Origin: Candidatus Peribacteraceae bacterium
GTDB lineage: Bacteria > Patescibacteriota > Gracilibacteria > Peribacterales > Peribacteraceae
Assembly (NCBI GenBank): GCA_028712095.1
Contig: JAQTQU010000003.1
Span: forward strand, 1 to 49,621
Reading direction: 5' to 3'
Length of the DNA: 49,621 bases
In this document: one piece after another, positions 47,001-49,621 of the stretch
Numbering within the stretch: the stretch's first letter is position 1
How the letters are laid out: each line of letters starts with the position of its first letter
Made by a program: the position numbers and the translations under genes
The notes under the pieces: model-generated
What the model saw: only the letters and a program-made list of their open reading frames with translations
What the model was told of the DNA's origin: nothing
Database searches by the model: none

Positions 47001-48026
47001 ATGGCCCGATCCTACGACCAAATGCTCGGCTACGTGTTCAGGCGAAACAGTCTGCGCTTTGCCCGGCGGACATTGCTGCCGACCCTGCAGTACTACCTGA
47101 CGCGCGCTCCCATTCCTCCTGACGAAAAACCCGCTTTGTGTACGATGAACATCCTCCCGCCGATGATGACGGTGTGGCATCACTTCGCGAAGAAGTCGCT
47201 CGGTGACGGTGCGGACATCGTCATCTTCGACTGCACCGGCACGCTCGATCCGCAGGAATTTCCGGAGGCACGCGTGCTCCCGTTCCTCAATTTTTATGCC
47301 GCGACCAAAGGAAATGAATTCATCAGGCACATTGCTCGTCACCGGCGCATCGCCTGGATCTGCGATGACGACATGTTTCTGATGAGCCGGGAATGCCTGC
47401 CCATCCTTGAGCGGGAATTCGCCGTCCCGAACACGGCCTCGGTGAGTTTCCGCCCGCGCGAGTGGTGGGAATTCGACTTCGACGGCAAGCGCGTGCAGCC
47501 GAGCTCGAGCTACTGCATCGCCATCCGGCGAGAGATCTTTCTCAAGGAGAAACTGTCGCTCGCCCCGGCGCCGAATAATCCGCATCCCGCCATCAACACC
47601 CGGCCGCCGCGCCGCTACGACACCTTCGACAAGGCCAACGAGCTGCTGCTCCGGCGCGGATACCGCTGCGCGATCGTTTCGCCTGAGGAGCGTGAGCGGT
47701 GCGTCGCCGAATTCAGCGGTCTCTCCGGACCCGTGATGCTCCTTCGTTACTTCAAGACCCCCGAACAGACACTCGATTACTTCCGGTCCGCGCCGCCGCC
47801 CAATTGGGAAGGAAATCTGCTTTTCGGACTCATGAGCGCCATGCTCTCCGTCTGCACCATTCAAGATCTCTACGTGAAACTGAAGGGCGAGCCCTATCCG
47901 CTCCCCTCACTGCCATCGCGCGACGCGCTCCTGAAGATCGTGGAGGAACGACGCACATTCCTCCGGCCCGACCAGACGCTGGAAGATATGGAACTGACAA
48001 GCGCGCGGTTGCACGCGGCCCTCTAA
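47001..48026 (+). CDS. Hypothetical protein, glycosyltransferase-like (DDD motif)
   Basis: 341 aa from ATG 47001 (MARSYDQMLGYVFRRNSLRF). It has VIFDCTGTLDPQEF, FIRHIARHRRIAWICDDDMFLMS, and later WWEFDFDGKRVQPSSSYCIAIRREIFLKEKL. The ICDDDMF segment following a Rossmann-like start resembles the metal-binding DxD site of GT-A enzymes, and a surface-sugar context fits, but I cannot name the family. Divergent from the exostosin-like gene (66 nt apart). The open frame reaching back to 45753 is antisense to other genes. Confidence 0.65.
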   Translation: MARSYDQMLGYVFRRNSLRFARRTLLPTLQYYLTRAPIPPDEKPALCTMNILPPMMTVWHHFAKKSLGDGADIVIFDCTGTLDPQEFPEARVLPFLNFYAATKGNEFIRHIARHRRIAWICDDDMFLMSRECLPILEREFAVPNTASVSFRPREWWEFDFDGKRVQPSSSYCIAIRREIFLKEKLSLAPAPNNPHPAINTRPPRRYDTFDKANELLLRRGYRCAIVSPEERERCVAEFSGLSGPVMLLRYFKTPEQTLDYFRSAPPPNWEGNLLFGLMSAMLSVCTIQDLYVKLKGEPYPLPSLPSRDALLKIVEERRTFLRPDQTLEDMELTSARLHAAL

Positions 48027-48038
48027 GTCTTTTGCGAT

Positions 48039-48551
48039 CTACTTCACATCGAGATTCATCCCGAAGAGCTTCCAGGCGTCCTTCTCGCGAATATACTGCA
48101 GATTGAAGAGCATCTTCGTCCCTTCGATGCGGTAGAACCCTTGCACCGTCAATACCTTCTTCTCATTGATGGAAGGCGGTGCATTGAAGAAGGGATCGTC
48201 GGCAGTGACGGCTGTCTGCACCTCGCGAGCGAACGGGAGGAAATGCTTGAATGCTGCGGCCATATCTTCCGGCAGGATCTGCTTCTGCCAGGCAGCGGAG
48301 GTGCTCCCGTAGAAACTGTTGAAATCTTTTTGAACGAGTGCGCGGGCGAATGTGCGCATCGTCTCGCTCACAAGCGCCGTCTCCTCCTCGCGCGTGGGGA
48401 GGGGCAATCCCGATGGCTGGGCGGATGAACTCTGCTCACTATTCTCTTCTTCGGAAAAGAATGTCCCGCCGGTCCAGTACAGACCCGCGAGGACCCCGCC
48501 GACGAGGATGACAGCCAGGACGGGAACGATCATGCTCCAGCGGAATTTCAT
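48039..48551 (-). CDS. Membrane-anchored protein with NTF2-like outside domain
   Basis: 170 aa: an N-terminal membrane helix (about 7-28, IVPVLAVILVGGVLAGLYW), a Ser/Gln/Glu linker, then a soluble domain (ETMRTFARALVQKDFNSFYGSTSAAWQKQILPEDMAAAFKHFLP, and a VLTVQGFYRIEGTKMLFNLQYIREKDAWKLFGMNLDV ending) with the order of an NTF2/DUF4864-like fold. Function unknown. 19 nt after the stop of the large membrane gene on the same strand is not its partner; it lies downstream of that gene. Confidence 0.6.
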   Translation of the reverse strand: MKFRWSMIVPVLAVILVGGVLAGLYWTGGTFFSEEENSEQSSSAQPSGLPLPTREEETALVSETMRTFARALVQKDFNSFYGSTSAAWQKQILPEDMAAAFKHFLPFAREVQTAVTADDPFFNAPPSINEKKVLTVQGFYRIEGTKMLFNLQYIREKDAWKLFGMNLDVK

Positions 48552-48570
48552 GGGAGAGAGGGGACGAAAA

Positions 48571-49620
48571 TCAACGCGGGCAATCCCGCAGGATTACCAT
48601 AGTCTTCGGCATGCTCTGCGTCACAAATAAAGGCGTCAAATCCGTCTGCCCCTGCTCGATCTCGTAGGCGGGGCACGCCTCCGAGAGATCGCCCACCACC
48701 CGTAGGTCGGAGCGGAACACGCCGTGCCGCCACACGGCCGCATTCGATCCGCCCAGAACGGCGGCACCATCCGGCGCCTCCGCGTTAATGAAATCGCGTG
48801 CCTGGGCAATGCCGTCGAGACCCTCCGGAGAGATGTGCAGATCGGCGGGAATGGAACCAACGGTCCGGTCGAACCACGCGTTGCACGCCCCATACGAGTA
48901 CAGACAGAGTGCGCCGGCGTGCAACAGGACCGTCAGGATCGCACAGAACAGCAACAGCGGGCGCAAACGCCGGAGCCGAATCCAAAGATCCTGAAGCTCC
49001 ATCGTGGCAAATCCGAGGAAGATGGGATACGCGGGAAACGCGAATCGAACGCCCCTCACCCACCAGAAGAGTGCCAGTGCTCCGCCGGCGACGATGCCGA
49101 GCAGGAGCAGGGACTGTCGGCGTCCATGACGCAGAATACCCAGCAGACCCAAGATAAACAGCACCGGAAGGACATTGTGAAACGGCCCGATGTAGTACAG
49201 CGCGTTGCGGAGGAGGAGGAACCCGATCGAAGGCACTTCCGCCCGGTACTCGACGCTGTACGCCGTGTGGAACGGATTGCCGAAGACGAGCGCATTCCGG
49301 AGAAACCACAAACCGAAGACGCCGGCTGCCAGCGCCATTCCCGTCCAGAACCATCCGGATCGAACGTGCCGCGGCCGTTTCCAAAATACGAAGGCAGGAT
49401 AGAGCGCGAAGAGCAGCACGCCGTTGTATCGCGTGAGCGAAGCGATCCCGAGCAGCAAGCCGGCAAGCACGTAGAGATGAGGTCGCTCAGCGGCAGCGGC
49501 GAATGCTGCGAGGGAACTTAAGAAGAGCGCCGTGAAGAGGAGATCGGCGGACCCGAGCTGCACCATGAGCACGAACCCGTGGTGGAAGAGGACGAATACC
49601 GTCGCAAGCAATGCAACAGA
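48571..49620 (-). CDS. Multi-pass membrane protein, GT39-like (5' end outside window)
   Basis: At least 346 aa visible; the frame stays open to the window edge. About eight hydrophobic segments (VFVLFHHGFVLMVQL, ADLLFTALFLSSLAAFAAAA, LYVLAGLLLGIASLTRYNG, FWTGMALAAGVFGLWFLRNALVFGNPFHTAY). The LLLGIASLTRYNGVLLFALY and WFLRNALVFGNPF motifs are typical of dolichyl-phosphate-mannose-mannosyltransferase/ArnT-like (GT39/GT83) proteins in CPR, which use lipid-linked sugar outside the membrane. The catalytic N-terminal loop is not in the window. It is upstream of the NTF2-like gene. Confidence 0.8.
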   Translation of the reverse strand, partial: SVALLATVFVLFHHGFVLMVQLGSADLLFTALFLSSLAAFAAAAERPHLYVLAGLLLGIASLTRYNGVLLFALYPAFVFWKRPRHVRSGWFWTGMALAAGVFGLWFLRNALVFGNPFHTAYSVEYRAEVPSIGFLLLRNALYYIGPFHNVLPVLFILGLLGILRHGRRQSLLLLGIVAGGALALFWWVRGVRFAFPAYPIFLGFATMELQDLWIRLRRLRPLLLFCAILTVLLHAGALCLYSYGACNAWFDRTVGSIPADLHISPEGLDGIAQARDFINAEAPDGAAVLGGSNAAVWRHGVFRSDLRVVGDLSEACPAYEIEQGQTDLTPLFVTQSMPKTMVILRDCPR

Positions 49621-49621
49621 C

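Noticed and set aside
46935-47864. N-terminal extension of the exostosin-like gene
   Set aside because: Antisense to the 47001 gene and without domain-like sequence; the family start is at 46934.

Overview
The window looks like chromosomal DNA from a small-genome bacterium of the Candidate Phyla Radiation, most likely close to Peregrinibacteria/Peribacteria. This lineage call is an inference from gene content, moderately high GC by eye, and compact genes flanked by short repetitive spacers; no 16S rRNA is present. The standard genetic code fits: TGA is used as a stop, and prfB is read through the classical +1 frameshift at CTT TGA.

Layout. 1-4260: a SecD-P1-like lipoprotein, a SecD carrying an inserted parvulin domain, a SEC-C protein and a DUF4157-like HExxH protein. 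4260-10990: folA, thyA, a four-helix-bundle protein, a TrmB-like regulator, nth, a DnaQ-type exonuclease, def and two ECF sigma factors. 11000-17330: gatB, an unknown gene, a relic of the efp 3' end, efp, a second four-helix-bundle protein, and a third sigma factor followed by a membrane FecR/DUF5667 protein. 17440-26140: guaA, an envelope-polymer pair (wecB-like epimerase and O-antigen ligase-like protein), gpmI, and a WecG/TagA glycosyltransferase. 26140-34660: a structured intergenic element, a DsbA-like lipoprotein, small proteins, trmD, a decayed REP-associated transposase, a flavodoxin/2-oxoacid oxidoreductase operon and a NIF3-like protein. 34720-43700: infC-rpmI-rplT, a PilN/PilO-like pair, prfB, a bacterial histone, an amino-acid permease, a methyltransferase, tRNA-Ser(CGA), a nitroreductase, a second GGQ protein, rpmB and a site-2 protease. 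43900-49621: glycosyltransferases and membrane proteins for surface polysaccharide.

Cross-cutting features. (1) Many genes have a -10 hexamer 5-13 nt upstream of the start and little or no Shine-Dalgarno sequence, which suggests widespread leaderless transcription. (2) Several palindromic or low-complexity repeat families fill the spacers, and some sit in frame inside essential genes (guaA, wecB, dnaQ, trmD, and the C-terminus of the oxidoreductase). (3) Two intergenic elements 30 kb apart share a conserved sequence and a long hairpin with compensatory base changes and a conserved bulge. They are the best candidate here for an undescribed structured RNA.
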